Part shown: positions 23,774 through 34,000 of the stretch, piece after piece
Layout: the number at the start of each line of letters is the position of its first letter
How positions within the stretch are numbered: position 1 is the stretch's first letter
IMG/VR virus record: IMGVR_UViG_3300025898_000005
Coordinates: 1-64,000 of that record
Strand: one strand, 5' to 3'
DNA from: a virus
Length of the DNA: 64,000 nucleotides
Notes under the pieces: generated by a model
Told to the model about the DNA's origin: nothing
The model's input: only the letters and a program-made list of their open reading frames with translations
Databases searched by the model: none
Program-made: the position numbers and the translations under genes

Positions 23774-25585
23774 ATGGCAACATATGGGTTCGATATAAAT
23801 ATGGGGGGGCAGATCCTGGAACAGATGAAGAAGGTCGAAAAGGCCATGGAATCCATGTCCAACAAGGTCAGCCATGAAACCCAAAAGATCGGTCAGCAGT
23901 TTAAGGAAATGGAAGAGCGGGTCCAGTCCGTTGGCCGCTATATCGTAGAGGCCTTCGCTGTAGAAAGGCTTTACGAATTCGGAAAGGAAATCCTGCAGTT
24001 GACGGCAGAATTCGAAGGATATCGCAACGTGATCAAATATGCCAGCATCAATTCCTATGATGCCGGGCAAAACCTGGAATATGTGGAAGGCGCCGTGAAG
24101 CGGCTGCACCTTCCGATAAAGGAAGCCATTGAATCTTTCAGCGAAATGCAGGCGGGGTTCTATGGGACCGGCATCGAAGGGGATCGCCTTCGGAAGGTGT
24201 TCGAAGGTGTGTCAACGGCCGCGACCGTCTTGCATCTGTCCGCCTACCGGTTCGGGAATGTCACCTTCGCCCTGAAGGAAATCGGAGAACTGGGCACCTT
24301 GCAGGCCAGGCAAATGCGGATGCTGGCCTTCTCTCTCCCTGGTGCGATGGAACTGGCGGCCAAGTCCATGAAAATGAGCGAAGAGCAATTTCACGGAGCG
24401 ATGAAACGGGGGCAAATATCCTCTGGGCAGTTCCTGATGAACTTTTCCGCCCAACTGCAGCAGCACTTCGAACGGGGACTGGCCAATGCGGGCAATTCCC
24501 TGATCGCAAAGATGAACGATACGAAGAATGCCTTTACCGAAAAACTCCTGGATATGGGGGAACGCCTCCGGCCGACATTTATTTCTATCATGAACGGGAT
24601 CATATCTGTTCTGGATAGTGCCCCCGTGCAGGCCTTCATCAATAACCTGGAAGGCATTGTCCGGGTGCTGGGCAAGATTCTGCCGATGTGGCTGATCTAT
24701 AAAGGCACCATGCTTAGTATATCAGCAGCGACCACGGCCTTCCGTTGGTCCCAGATGCTGCTGGCGGCAACGATGGGGGAAACTACCGTGGTGATCAATG
24801 GGGCGACCGTGGCCGTGGAGGGGTTTGAAACGGCCCTGCTGTCCACGGGGGTCGGTGCCTTCGCCGTGATCCTGGGCTTCCTTATTGAGAAGATGAACGA
24901 AATGGACACTAAGTTTGAAGGGATTATTGAAAAACTGGGTCATCTGAAGGAAGCAACGAATGGCCTAAATGATGCCCAGAAATCCTATGAACGTATCCAA
25001 GGGGCTTTCAATAATCGGGAAAGTCCTGATATGACCGGGGCCGATAAGGGGATGATGCTGAACGAAGCCCAGACCAATTTCCAGGCGATTGGTAAATTAA
25101 TAAGCCAGCAGACGGAGGCCCAGCTTGCCGATGCTAAAAATAATCTTGCCCGGATTACCCATGAATATAATTTGCGCCCGGAAAGCCAGCGGGATGAAAA
25201 GAACGCCTTTCTGTTTGATAAAGAAAGGAACGCCCTTATTAACAGCATCAACGGCTTAACCGATGCCCTGACGGCTGAAAAGAAAATACAGGCGGGTTAT
25301 GCGGGGATCATCAATACCTTGGGCAGCGAAGGGATCAAAGGGTATAAGGCGCCCCCCCTGCCGGCGGGTTCCGGATCCCAAAACGAAGCCCTTTCAACGG
25401 TGAACCTATCCGGAGCGAAGGGCGGCCTGGGGGAGGCGAAGACCATTATCATCCATTTCCATGATGCCCTGCAAAAGGTGACTGTCGGCGTGCCTGGTAA
25501 CATAAAGGAAGCCGGCCAGCAGGCGGTGGAAGTGATCCTTCGGGCGCTCAATAATCTTGCCTATCAACAATCCAGAACCATGTAA
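23774..25585 (+). CDS. Tape measure protein
   Basis: A 603-aa protein from ATG 23774 (actgatcATGGC); the earlier ATG at 23744 lies in the chaperone frame. The N-terminus FDINMGGQILEQMKKVEKAM, long helices, and a hydrophobic membrane-like stretch at about 300-380 (LPMWLIYKGTMLSISAATTA, VGAFAVILGFLIEK) fit tail tape measures. The family sets tail length and may form a channel in the inner membrane during DNA entry. A length of 603 residues suggests a tail of roughly 90 nm at the usual 1.5 angstrom per residue. Confidence 0.8.
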   Translation: MATYGFDINMGGQILEQMKKVEKAMESMSNKVSHETQKIGQQFKEMEERVQSVGRYIVEAFAVERLYEFGKEILQLTAEFEGYRNVIKYASINSYDAGQNLEYVEGAVKRLHLPIKEAIESFSEMQAGFYGTGIEGDRLRKVFEGVSTAATVLHLSAYRFGNVTFALKEIGELGTLQARQMRMLAFSLPGAMELAAKSMKMSEEQFHGAMKRGQISSGQFLMNFSAQLQQHFERGLANAGNSLIAKMNDTKNAFTEKLLDMGERLRPTFISIMNGIISVLDSAPVQAFINNLEGIVRVLGKILPMWLIYKGTMLSISAATTAFRWSQMLLAATMGETTVVINGATVAVEGFETALLSTGVGAFAVILGFLIEKMNEMDTKFEGIIEKLGHLKEATNGLNDAQKSYERIQGAFNNRESPDMTGADKGMMLNEAQTNFQAIGKLISQQTEAQLADAKNNLARITHEYNLRPESQRDEKNAFLFDKERNALINSINGLTDALTAEKKIQAGYAGIINTLGSEGIKGYKAPPLPAGSGSQNEALSTVNLSGAKGGLGEAKTIIIHFHDALQKVTVGVPGNIKEAGQQAVEVILRALNNLAYQQSRTM

Positions 25586-25588
25586 CCA

Positions 25589-26212
25589 ATGGCATTCATT
25601 CATATAAATACCGTCGACGTCCGTTATCATGGGAAGATATTACCCCGCGATGCTGCCCCGCTGAAGGTGTTCGTACCTGATCCCAACGTGGATTATGCAA
25701 ATAATACTTTGCCGGGAGGTGCCCCGCCGCCATTGATCCCTTTCACAGATCCTACCAACAATCCTAAGTATCTGGTCATCGGTCCGGTAGTATTGCCGCC
25801 GGACAGTAAGATTGAAATAACCAATAAGAAGATTGTGGTGCTGACCCACATCTTGGATGGGCCCAGCGTATTTGAAAGGATCAGCAGAGAACCGGCAGAT
25901 ATTGAAATAGAATGCGTTCTGCGGATGCAAAACCAGGGGGGAGTCACTTTTTACAATACCAACAACCAGCCGCCAGGGCTGGCAGGACCGGTGGCGGATA
26001 TATTTCCCGTGCAGTATATGGAAGATATCTGGAACCAGATATGGCTGCCGGATTCCGTGCAGACGGTCAACAATAGTTATTTAAACAAGCTAAATATCAG
26101 CCAGTTAGTGATCGAACACATTTCAGCCCATGTACAGCGGGGATCCACCAATATCCTGCTGCATCTGAAATGTTTCGAAAATGTACCTGGTCAAAGCCTT
26201 ATAATCGGATAG
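25589..26212 (+). CDS. Tail protein, DUF6046-like
   Basis: A 207-aa protein after the tape measure. The segments KKIVVLTHILDGPSVFERISR, PVQYMEDIWNQIW and LNISQLVIEHI resemble DUF6046-type proteins that occupy the slot between tape measure and hub in Bacteroidota phages. There the homologous position in Mu-like phages holds a LysM or DNA-circularisation protein. It probably links the tube to the baseplate hub. It ends at the last base before the hub start. Confidence 0.55.
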   Translation: MAFIHINTVDVRYHGKILPRDAAPLKVFVPDPNVDYANNTLPGGAPPPLIPFTDPTNNPKYLVIGPVVLPPDSKIEITNKKIVVLTHILDGPSVFERISREPADIEIECVLRMQNQGGVTFYNTNNQPPGLAGPVADIFPVQYMEDIWNQIWLPDSVQTVNNSYLNKLNISQLVIEHISAHVQRGSTNILLHLKCFENVPGQSLIIG

Positions 26213-27271
26213 ATGTATTTTAACGGGAAAATATCGGTTACGATCACAAACCAAACTACCGGCAGGGTGGCCCAGTTGCAGACTGTCCATTCCGTGCATA
26301 CTAAAAATGACAGTAAGGAGATAGGAGCTTCCTGTGATATCGTTGTTCCCCTGGCTACCCGGGTACAATATCAGGACGGTGCCCATGATTACCTTACGGC
26401 GATCACTAAGACCCTTTTTTCCACAGGGGATGCAGTGCTGGTCAAAGCCCACTATGAGACAAATGAAAACGGATTTTTGGAAATCCTTCCTGAAATTGAA
26501 GTTTTCAACGGCTTCGTCTATGAGTTTATTGAGGCCACCCCGATGAAGATTCGGTGCCTGGACAATATCTTCATGCTCAATCAGTCCGTTATCAACCTGA
26601 ATAAGGGATCGATAAAACTGAAGGACCTGCTGAACCTGGTGCTCAAAGGGACGGGGATCGACCTGCAATTGCCGACCCTGGACCTTTCCCTGGTCAATAT
26701 TACATTCCGCCTTATGAGCCCGGCTGCCATTCTGGAATGGATCAAAAAGGAACTGGGCCTGAATATTAGCCTGCATGGCCGCACCCTTTATTGCAATATT
26801 GCCAGCAACACGCTGAACGTGGTCAATTTCGATACCCGGCGCAACGTGATCAAAAGCAACCTGCAAAAGCCGGAAGCGGTATACCTGAAGATTCAAGTGA
26901 AATGCTGGTTTATTATGGAAAACGGGAAGAAGGCCAGCCTGGAAGTGGGGGAGCCCGGGGGGGAAATCCGGGAAGTATTCTTTTACCGGATACCGTTTGA
27001 CCTGGCGAAATATGAGCAACTGGCCAAAGAAGCCCTTATCAAATATAAGCAGTTCAAGTACAGCGGAAATATTGAGACTTATCTATATCCCGACTGCCAT
27101 CTATTCGATAAGGTAGTGTATTTAGATGCCCGGTACCCGGACAGGAATGGGAATTACACGGTGGTGGCGATCAATCACGAAATTGATGATAAAGGCTACC
27201 ACCGGAAGATAAAACTGGCCTATCTGTCTGACATTCCATCACCCCCCACCATAATACCCACATCAAATTGA
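26213..27271 (+). CDS. Baseplate hub protein (gpD/gp27-like)
   Basis: A 352-aa protein. The repeated beta-barrel features (VFNGFVYEFIEATPMKIRCLD; later YLDARYPDRNGNYTVVAINH), size and order tube-tape-hub-spike match the late-control/hub family. The hub trimer closes the tube and carries the spike. It is followed without gap by the spike gene, whose TTG start overlaps the stop. Confidence 0.7.
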   Translation: MYFNGKISVTITNQTTGRVAQLQTVHSVHTKNDSKEIGASCDIVVPLATRVQYQDGAHDYLTAITKTLFSTGDAVLVKAHYETNENGFLEILPEIEVFNGFVYEFIEATPMKIRCLDNIFMLNQSVINLNKGSIKLKDLLNLVLKGTGIDLQLPTLDLSLVNITFRLMSPAAILEWIKKELGLNISLHGRTLYCNIASNTLNVVNFDTRRNVIKSNLQKPEAVYLKIQVKCWFIMENGKKASLEVGEPGGEIREVFFYRIPFDLAKYEQLAKEALIKYKQFKYSGNIETYLYPDCHLFDKVVYLDARYPDRNGNYTVVAINHEIDDKGYHRKIKLAYLSDIPSPPTIIPTSN

Positions 27272-27834
27272 ACGAAGAAATCGAAATACAGGACGCGGTG
27301 GAACTGGCCATTAAATCGATCATGCGGAACTGCGTGACGGTGGAAGGAACGATCACGAAAGTGAATAATGACTTTACCGTCGATGTGACAGTGGGAAAGG
27401 ATGAAGTGGATGGGGGCAGCACTTTTTATTCCGTTCCTATGATGTGCCTGCCGGCGGTACAGGCTTCCGTTATCCAGATTCCGAAACTGAATTCGGACTG
27501 CCATATTTCCTTCCTGGATAATACGCTGGAACGTCCCCAGCTGGTGCGGGTCAATGAGGTAACGGATTATCTGATCGGCACCCAGGCGGGACAGGTAAAT
27601 ATAAAAGTGAACGGGGGAACGCTGGGGGGCATACCGAAGGCGAAGGAAATTCAAACCCAAAGCAATTTGGATAAAGCCATCCTGCAGGCATTCCTTCAGA
27701 TCATCAATGGACCGCCAATCGATGAACCAGGGAATGGTGCCCCATCTGCCCTGCAGATTGCCCTGAAGGCGGCACTGGCTGGCAAACAACCGGGGACCTG
27801 GGATAATCTTGAAAACCCAAAATTTACGCAATGA
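27268..27834 (+). CDS. Baseplate spike, OB-fold (gpV/gp45-like)
   Basis: A 188-aa protein with TTG start 27268 overlapping the hub stop as TTGA. Residues 15-100 (CVTVEGTITKVNNDFTVDVTV, VIQIPKLNSDCHISFLD) look like the OB-fold of membrane-piercing spikes. A short Gly-rich segment and a helical tail follow. The C-terminal beta-helix point is short or missing, so another protein may supply the tip. Confidence 0.62.
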   Translation: MNEEIEIQDAVELAIKSIMRNCVTVEGTITKVNNDFTVDVTVGKDEVDGGSTFYSVPMMCLPAVQASVIQIPKLNSDCHISFLDNTLERPQLVRVNEVTDYLIGTQAGQVNIKVNGGTLGGIPKAKEIQTQSNLDKAILQAFLQIINGPPIDEPGNGAPSALQIALKAALAGKQPGTWDNLENPKFTQ

Positions 27835-28145
27835 TCAACTGCATAAAATTCGATCCCGTCACCCGGGAAGTGGTAAGAAAAAATAATGACTTCGTGCTGA
27901 CAACGAACCCATCGGATCAGAATGCAGGCATCATCCTATTTTCAAAGGGGGCTTTCCCGTTAACTCCGATGCTGGGGATCGGGTTGGTTCCGCAGGTGAT
28001 CAATGGGCCGGTCCCTGTTTTCACCTTTGAAATGAACCGGTGGCAATTTCAGATGATCAATGACGGTGCCACCTTTGCCCGGTGGTCCAACCGGTTTTTA
28101 GCCAATCAGATTGCAGACATAAACATTCAAGCAAGTTATTTATGA
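27831..28145 (+). CDS. Baseplate wedge protein, gp25/gp46-like
   Basis: A 104-aa protein overlapping the spike gene by 4 nt. NPSDQNAGIILFSKGAFPLTPMLG and the acidic-aromatic C-terminus match the gp25-like/Mu gp46 wedge family, which links inner baseplate to sheath. The order spike-gp25-J agrees. Confidence 0.68.
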   Translation: MINCIKFDPVTREVVRKNNDFVLTTNPSDQNAGIILFSKGAFPLTPMLGIGLVPQVINGPVPVFTFEMNRWQFQMINDGATFARWSNRFLANQIADINIQASYL

Positions 28146-28489
28146 GCAGTATCTATACAGTAAAGCCGGGGGAAACCATTGTGGATGTATGTGAAAACAG
28201 CACCGGGAGCTTGGTGAACCTGGATGCTATTCTGGCGGCGAACGATTTTGATTCCTGGACCCCGGACCTGCTGGCCGGTCAGCAGATCATCATCCCGGAT
28301 GGCATTCAGAATGATGCTAATGCATTGCGGCAACTTATTACCTATCCCATCTGCAACAACTCCGTCAGTAATATAGATGACCAGATTAACGCGATATTTG
28401 GAGAACTAGCGGGGAATTGGATATTAAAAGACGGTTTCTGGAACGACAACGGGATATGGATCGATACGGCACAATGGCAGGATTCATAA
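28142..28489 (+). CDS. LysM-domain tail protein
   Basis: A 115-aa protein starting at ATG 28142, which overlaps the previous stop (ATGA). Residues 1-50, YTVKPGETIVDVCENSTGSL followed by DLLAGQQIIIP, form a LysM unit. The rest is short and ends in WNDNGIWIDTAQW. LysM in a tail protein may bind peptidoglycan or serve as a structural connector, as in other contractile systems. Confidence 0.7.
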   Translation: MSSIYTVKPGETIVDVCENSTGSLVNLDAILAANDFDSWTPDLLAGQQIIIPDGIQNDANALRQLITYPICNNSVSNIDDQINAIFGELAGNWILKDGFWNDNGIWIDTAQWQDS

Positions 28490-28498
28490 AACTAAACT

Positions 28499-28867
28499 AT
28501 GCAGCAAATTATCGCAAATCTGGAAAGTGGCTTAAATGCCCGGAATGCCATCAACGGTAATTTCACGGAACTATATAATAGCCTGATCCTTCCTATCAAA
28601 CTGCAGGGCGTAGGGTTTAATACGAACGTGCCCATACCGGCCAATACCATGGTCCTGGAATTAGCTCTGATCGCTACTTCCGGTACCCCGACCGTCCGCA
28701 TAGGGAAAACCCCGAACGGGCAGGAATATCTTGCTGACAAAGTGATCACCGGAACCATTTTGCCGATCACCATTCAGGATTATTTCCAGGGTGCCGGGTT
28801 CATTTATATCACCACCGGTACCGGAGCGATCAGCGTACGGATCGATGTGAAATATAATTATTTTTAA
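28499..28867 (+). CDS. Baseplate-region protein, unknown
   Basis: A 122-aa protein. A short N-terminal helix with NFTELYN is followed by a beta-rich body (KLQGVGFNTNVPIPANTMVL, FIYITTGTGAISVRIDVKY). It may be a small receptor- or baseplate-attached beta-sandwich. No gap separates it from the J-like gene. Not recognised. Confidence 0.5.
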   Translation: MQQIIANLESGLNARNAINGNFTELYNSLILPIKLQGVGFNTNVPIPANTMVLELALIATSGTPTVRIGKTPNGQEYLADKVITGTILPITIQDYFQGAGFIYITTGTGAISVRIDVKYNYF

Positions 28868-29656
28868 ATGGGTACTACCCGTGATCTCATATTATCCAAT
28901 CTTATCGCCCTGGGTCTTAATAATCCAAGCGATTCTGCCGTTGAAAATAAGATAGCGGATGCCATTGGCATCCCCGTTGACAATACGATCACGGAAATGA
29001 CCAATTCCGAAAATCGTATCCTTTCGATCATTACATCCAAAAATTACGGAAAATCCGGCTATTATACAGCCGCTGCCCTGGCCTTCCAATATGGTGACAA
29101 CCTGATCATCGATCCGGTCACCTTGGAACTGGTATATGCTACGCCGGACCCGGAAGCCCAGATCATCGCCCAGGCGGCCTTCGAAGAAATTGTATCCGGT
29201 AATTCCGCCCAGTTATTCCTGAAGGTGGCAGCCATCGACAAACTGACCGGATTCCTTCGGCAGTTATCCGCGGCTGAACTGGCTGCCTTTACCAATTACT
29301 TCGTCAATTACGAACTGCCTGGCCTGCCCATTTCCATCATATCCCTGCCGGCCAATATCATCAACTTCGTGGCTAACATGACCTACTTCGCCACCTATGA
29401 CCTGACCGCCCTGATGGCATCGGTCGCTGTGGCGATGACCACCTTTGCCCAGTCTTTTAAATTCAATGGGGAGTTTTTCAATGGGGATCTTTCCGATTAT
29501 CTGAAGGCCCAGGTGCCCGGGATCAGGGATGCCTATTTTTATAACACGACGATCGACGGAATACCCTTTTCCGGTTCGAAGAACCTGCCGGCGGGATATT
29601 TCAATTATGATCCCAATATTGCAACAAACCTAAATTATGTCCCGATAAATGGCTAA
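28868..29656 (+). CDS. Baseplate J-like protein
   Basis: A 262-aa protein. The opening TTRDLILSNLIALGLNNPSDSAVENKIADAIGIPVDNTITEM, with helical repeats and then DYLKAQVPGIRDAYFYNTTIDG and a C-terminal PAGYFNYDPN, is the layout of the Bacteroidota version of baseplate J. This wedge protein transmits the signal to contract. It overlaps the next gene by 8 nt. Confidence 0.68.
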   Translation: MGTTRDLILSNLIALGLNNPSDSAVENKIADAIGIPVDNTITEMTNSENRILSIITSKNYGKSGYYTAAALAFQYGDNLIIDPVTLELVYATPDPEAQIIAQAAFEEIVSGNSAQLFLKVAAIDKLTGFLRQLSAAELAAFTNYFVNYELPGLPISIISLPANIINFVANMTYFATYDLTALMASVAVAMTTFAQSFKFNGEFFNGDLSDYLKAQVPGIRDAYFYNTTIDGIPFSGSKNLPAGYFNYDPNIATNLNYVPING

Positions 29657-30143
29657 TAACTTCCGAAATATCGATTATGGCAAGATGCTTTATGAGGCGT
29701 TAAGGAATTATTTTTCCGTCAATTCGGATGGGCAGATCACCGTTTTATATAAATATTGCGCCTGTTTTCTTCAGCCGTTGCAACTGCCCTTCAATAATTA
29801 TGATGCTGCCCGACAGATCAATGCCCTGGTCGCTCAGTGTAGATGGCAGATCGGCCAGTTGACCAACGTGCTGAATTTCCTTTTTGATACCATTCAGAAA
29901 AGGATATTCATCACCCAGGCAAAGACCAGCGTTTTGTCAGCCCCCTCCTTTCCTTATAATACCCCGGTGCAGGTCAGGGGTTTCGGTTCGCCGGCCCAGG
30001 CCCAGGCCAGGGGGTTTGGCGATAATACATCGACCAGCAAAGTTGTGTTTAATGTGCCGGTGGGGGTGAACATCAGCAATATCACGGCGATCATAGAACA
30101 AATCCGTATCCAGGGCATCCCGTACGTAATTCAAACTTTTTAA
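29649..30143 (+). CDS. Tail protein, possibly gpI-like
   Basis: A 164-aa protein in the slot after baseplate J, where gpI-type wedge proteins normally lie. Helical N-terminus with ARQINALVAQCRWQIGQLTNVLN and a beta C-terminus (VVFNVPVGVNISNITAIIEQI). It is proposed as a wedge or fibre-attachment protein by position only. Confidence 0.5.
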   Translation: MANNFRNIDYGKMLYEALRNYFSVNSDGQITVLYKYCACFLQPLQLPFNNYDAARQINALVAQCRWQIGQLTNVLNFLFDTIQKRIFITQAKTSVLSAPSFPYNTPVQVRGFGSPAQAQARGFGDNTSTSKVVFNVPVGVNISNITAIIEQIRIQGIPYVIQTF

Positions 30144-31079
30144 ATGGCAGATTTAATACAGGCACCCGCTGAACGAATAGTATATGATGGAATTGACAAT
30201 CCCATCTATGACCAGGATCTTGTGGTGGCCACCCAGAATGCCATCAGCCTGGTCCTGGCCTTGTCGGGAGCGGATGGGGGCGATTTCTTTATCATTTCGG
30301 GTCTTTATTATGTCCCGGGCGTTCCCAATACGTACACGCCGGGCTTTTTTATATTGGGGCGCAAACTGTATGTCTGTACACAAAATTTTGTGGAAGGAAG
30401 TTATCTGGGTCCAAACGTTCAGCCTACTCAGAATGAAGGCTTTAATGATGGTACATCCAGAAATATTTATCAGTCCTATGGATCATTGATATCACCCACC
30501 CCGGACCCGACCTATTCCCCCCAGTTCGAAGGGAATATGAATCAGTACCGGATTGGGAATAAATATCTGGGGCTTTCGGTAATATCCCTGCTGGCCACGC
30601 AGGCCAGCCTGGGAAATGCTTCCACTAAGAATGTCGGCACTACGGCCGGGACGGTCGCCGCCGGCGATGATCCCCGGATGCCTTATACAGCGGCCCAACT
30701 GGCGGCCCTGTTCGTCATGCCGCCCGAAGTAATCCTGAAGGGGGATACAAATGCCTATACACCAGCTGGGCCCAATGATCCGGTAAATAAAAATTATACG
30801 GATACCAACTTCATAAAGAAACTGGCTTCCGGAAATGCGGCCGTGGGGGATGTTCCATCTGGGGGTAAATCGGTGGCGTTGGCCTTCGGTGTTACTCTCC
30901 CGGATACTAATTATATTGTTCTGGTCAGCGTGGTATCTGCCGGCGTTCCAGGAAATGATGCCAGCCTTCATACGCCAGTTATAGTTAACAAAACAACTGC
31001 TGGATGTAGTGTTCAACTAAATGAAGGGGTCGGTACCGTGCAAAATGTTAGTTTGGATTGGATCGTGCTTTCTAAATAA
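30144..31079 (+). CDS. Tail fibre or fibre-attachment protein
   Basis: A 311-aa protein starting at the base after the previous stop. Its mixed beta content (FFIISGLYYVPGVPNTYTPGF) and a segment GDTNAYTPAGPNDPVNKNYTDTNF, of the kind used as coiled linker in fibres, suit a fibre base. The C-terminal domain is a small beta-sandwich (TNYIVLVSVVSAGVP). Unlike the following genes it lacks a signal peptide. Confidence 0.55.
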   Translation: MADLIQAPAERIVYDGIDNPIYDQDLVVATQNAISLVLALSGADGGDFFIISGLYYVPGVPNTYTPGFFILGRKLYVCTQNFVEGSYLGPNVQPTQNEGFNDGTSRNIYQSYGSLISPTPDPTYSPQFEGNMNQYRIGNKYLGLSVISLLATQASLGNASTKNVGTTAGTVAAGDDPRMPYTAAQLAALFVMPPEVILKGDTNAYTPAGPNDPVNKNYTDTNFIKKLASGNAAVGDVPSGGKSVALAFGVTLPDTNYIVLVSVVSAGVPGNDASLHTPVIVNKTTAGCSVQLNEGVGTVQNVSLDWIVLSK

Positions 31080-31085
31080 ATGTAT

Positions 31086-34000
31086 ATGAGAAAAGTATTA
31101 TTTCTGCTGTCTCTTCTTTATGCCGGCTATGCCCAGGCACAGATCCCGCAATGGATCAATCAGCCGTATATTTTCCTTAAATGGATCAATGTCCGGGACA
31201 GCATGCGTTGTCAAATCTACTTCCAGGGAACCAATGACACCCTGGCCACCCAGGCCTATGCCCGGGGACATGGCGGGGGAGGGAGCGGGAACCCGCTGCC
31301 GGGATATGGCATAAAGATCACTGGCGGCGACACGGTGAGCATCGACACGGCCAACTACCGAAAGATGGATAGTCTGTATGTGGTGACGGATTCCACTTTC
31401 ATTGTAAAGATCAATGGCCGGGTTTATGCCTATAAAATGCGCGGGAACGTCTTTTCCTTCAACGGGCGCACCGCAGCCGTGGTCCCGCAGGATAACGATT
31501 ATGCAGCCTTTTATCCGAAACTGGATAGTACCTATAATGACCCGTCTTTTATTTCTCACATATCCTTCCCGAAAATAACGTCATTACCCTATACGCTGGC
31601 GGGATACAATATCACCGATGCCGTTCGAAACGCCGGCGGGGTTCGAACCTGGCAGCAGGATGTTTATGCCAACCGGCCGGCATTCGGGAACCTGGGGGCA
31701 TTCTTCTATGCCACGGATTCCAATGCCATCTACTTCGATACGGGCGCCGGTTGGACAAAGGTGACCACGGCAACCAGCGGGGGGGGAACAGATTCGGCCG
31801 TATTAGCCGGTAACCTGCTGATCAAAACGGTCAGCGGGACCGCTATTACCCTGAAAGTGGATACCAATGGCCTGAAATCTTTCATCGGAACCTTGACCGG
31901 GATCACCCAACTTTTCAGCAAACGGGGGGCGCTGATATCTGGCACCGACACGGTGGGGATTGATAGTTCCGTGGTCATTGCCTATACCGATACGCTATCC
32001 GGGGGCAAGATCGTCACCAAAACCTTCCTTACCAATCGGGGATACCTGACATCGGAAACGGATCCCGTGGCCACGGCAAAGACGATCACCCTGACCCAGG
32101 TTGCGAACCGTGGGGTTATTATAGCGGGAACGGCGGGGCAAACGCTGGGATCAGGCCCTGCCTGGACTATAACGGCGGATACGGCCTTTCTGGCGACAAA
32201 TACTTACGTCAATCGACAAGGATTCATAAAGGCAAACCAGACCATTACGCTATCTGGTCAGGCATCAGGATCTGGAACTACGGCGATCACGGTTGCCCTG
32301 GCGACCAATACGGTGACTTATGCCCAGTTCCAGCAGGTAGCTGCCAGTTCCCTGGTGGGGAATCCGACCGGGTCCTTGGGGAATGCCCAGGCGATCGGTA
32401 TACAGGCCCCGCTGATCTTCAGCAGCAGCGTACTAAAACTGGATACCACCGTTGTCCATAGTCTGGGTTTCAACGATGGCCGATACCTGACATTTGATTC
32501 CATCCGGGTGGTGGGAGTAGGAACCGGCGGCGTATCCATTGGATATGCACAGGGTTCGGATACCCTTAACCTTGCCCGACTGATCTCTGGGTCAAATATC
32601 ACCCTGACCAAAAATTCTGACAGTTCGATCACCATAGCAGCCGCCAGCGGCTTCAGCAATCCGATGACCACTTCTCAGGATTTGATCGTTGGCGGGACTG
32701 CCGGAGCGGCCGGGCGCCTGGGGGCGGGCGCAAATGGGACTTTCCTGGGGGTTCAATCCGGCGTGGTCGGATATTATACGCCACCTGGTGCGGTCAGTTC
32801 AGTGGCACCAGCAAATGGATCATTGATCATAAGTCCTACTTCCGGCAGCGTACTGGCATCGCTCAATCCGGCCTTTACCGATAGTTTCACCGTTATCCAG
32901 AAATTCGCCGCCGGCATGAATATAGGGGGAACCCTAACGCTTTTAAGTACAACATCCGCCGGGTCTGCCCTGAATACCAAACTGCAGGTCCTGGTGCAGG
33001 ATACCAGCGCGGGACAGGGGATTGTTTATCGTAGATCCTTCCAGGGAATGGATACTACAGGCCTTGGTAAGAACCAGGGATGGATTCCCTACTATGATAC
33101 GACCTGCCATTGCTGGAAGACGGAAGCAGCGCCCTCCGGCGGGGGAGGTTCGGGGAATACCAATTCCAATGTCGGGGGCGGTTACCGGTGGGCGATTCCC
33201 GGCACCAACAATGTAAAGACGGCCACGGTTGGCATAGGCCTTAGTGCGGATAGCATTGTCACCAATACGCTAAATTTTAAGGCTGATACTTCCTACCTGG
33301 TCACACTTGCTTCCGGTCAGAATATTACAGGGAATAAAAACTTAGGTGGCACCCTAACGCTTTCGGGTACCGGAGGGGCATCTTCCGCTTTGAATGGAAA
33401 ACTAAAAATCCTGATGGCCGACACGACCGCACAAAATACCGTTTATACCCGATCCTTTCAGGGAATGGACACGACCAATCTGGGTAAAAATCAGGGATGG
33501 ACGAATTATTATGATACCACCTGTAAGTGCTGGAAGGTGCAAGCTCCCCCTGGGTTCGCCAATCCGATGACTTCGGCTGGCGACCTGATCGTGGGCGGTT
33601 CTGCAGGTGCGCCAACCCGGGCGGCTGGCAATAATACCACCACACCCCAGGTCCTATGGGGAACCGGTACCGGGAGTGCCGCCACGGCCCCGGTATGGCA
33701 CACCCTGGTAAAAGGGGATATCGGACTGGGGAATGTTGAAAATACCGCATTATCGACCTGGGCGGGATCTTCATCCCTCACTACCCTGGGAACCATTGGG
33801 GCAGGCGTATGGCAGGGATCACCGGTAACGGGTCAGTTCGGTGGTACGGGGATCAACAATAGCGGAAAGACCATCACGCTGGGCGGAAGTTTTGCTACTT
33901 CCGGGGCCTTCCCGTTGACGTTTACCCTATCTGGCTCTACGAATGTCACGCTTCCCGTCTCTGGGACGCTGGTCAATAGTTCGGTGACGACCCTTTCTTC

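Noticed and set aside
31632-31650. GGTTCGAACCT resembling a tRNA T-arm
   Set aside because: It lies inside the fibre-like gene, and no acceptor, D-arm or anticodon arm could be built around it.
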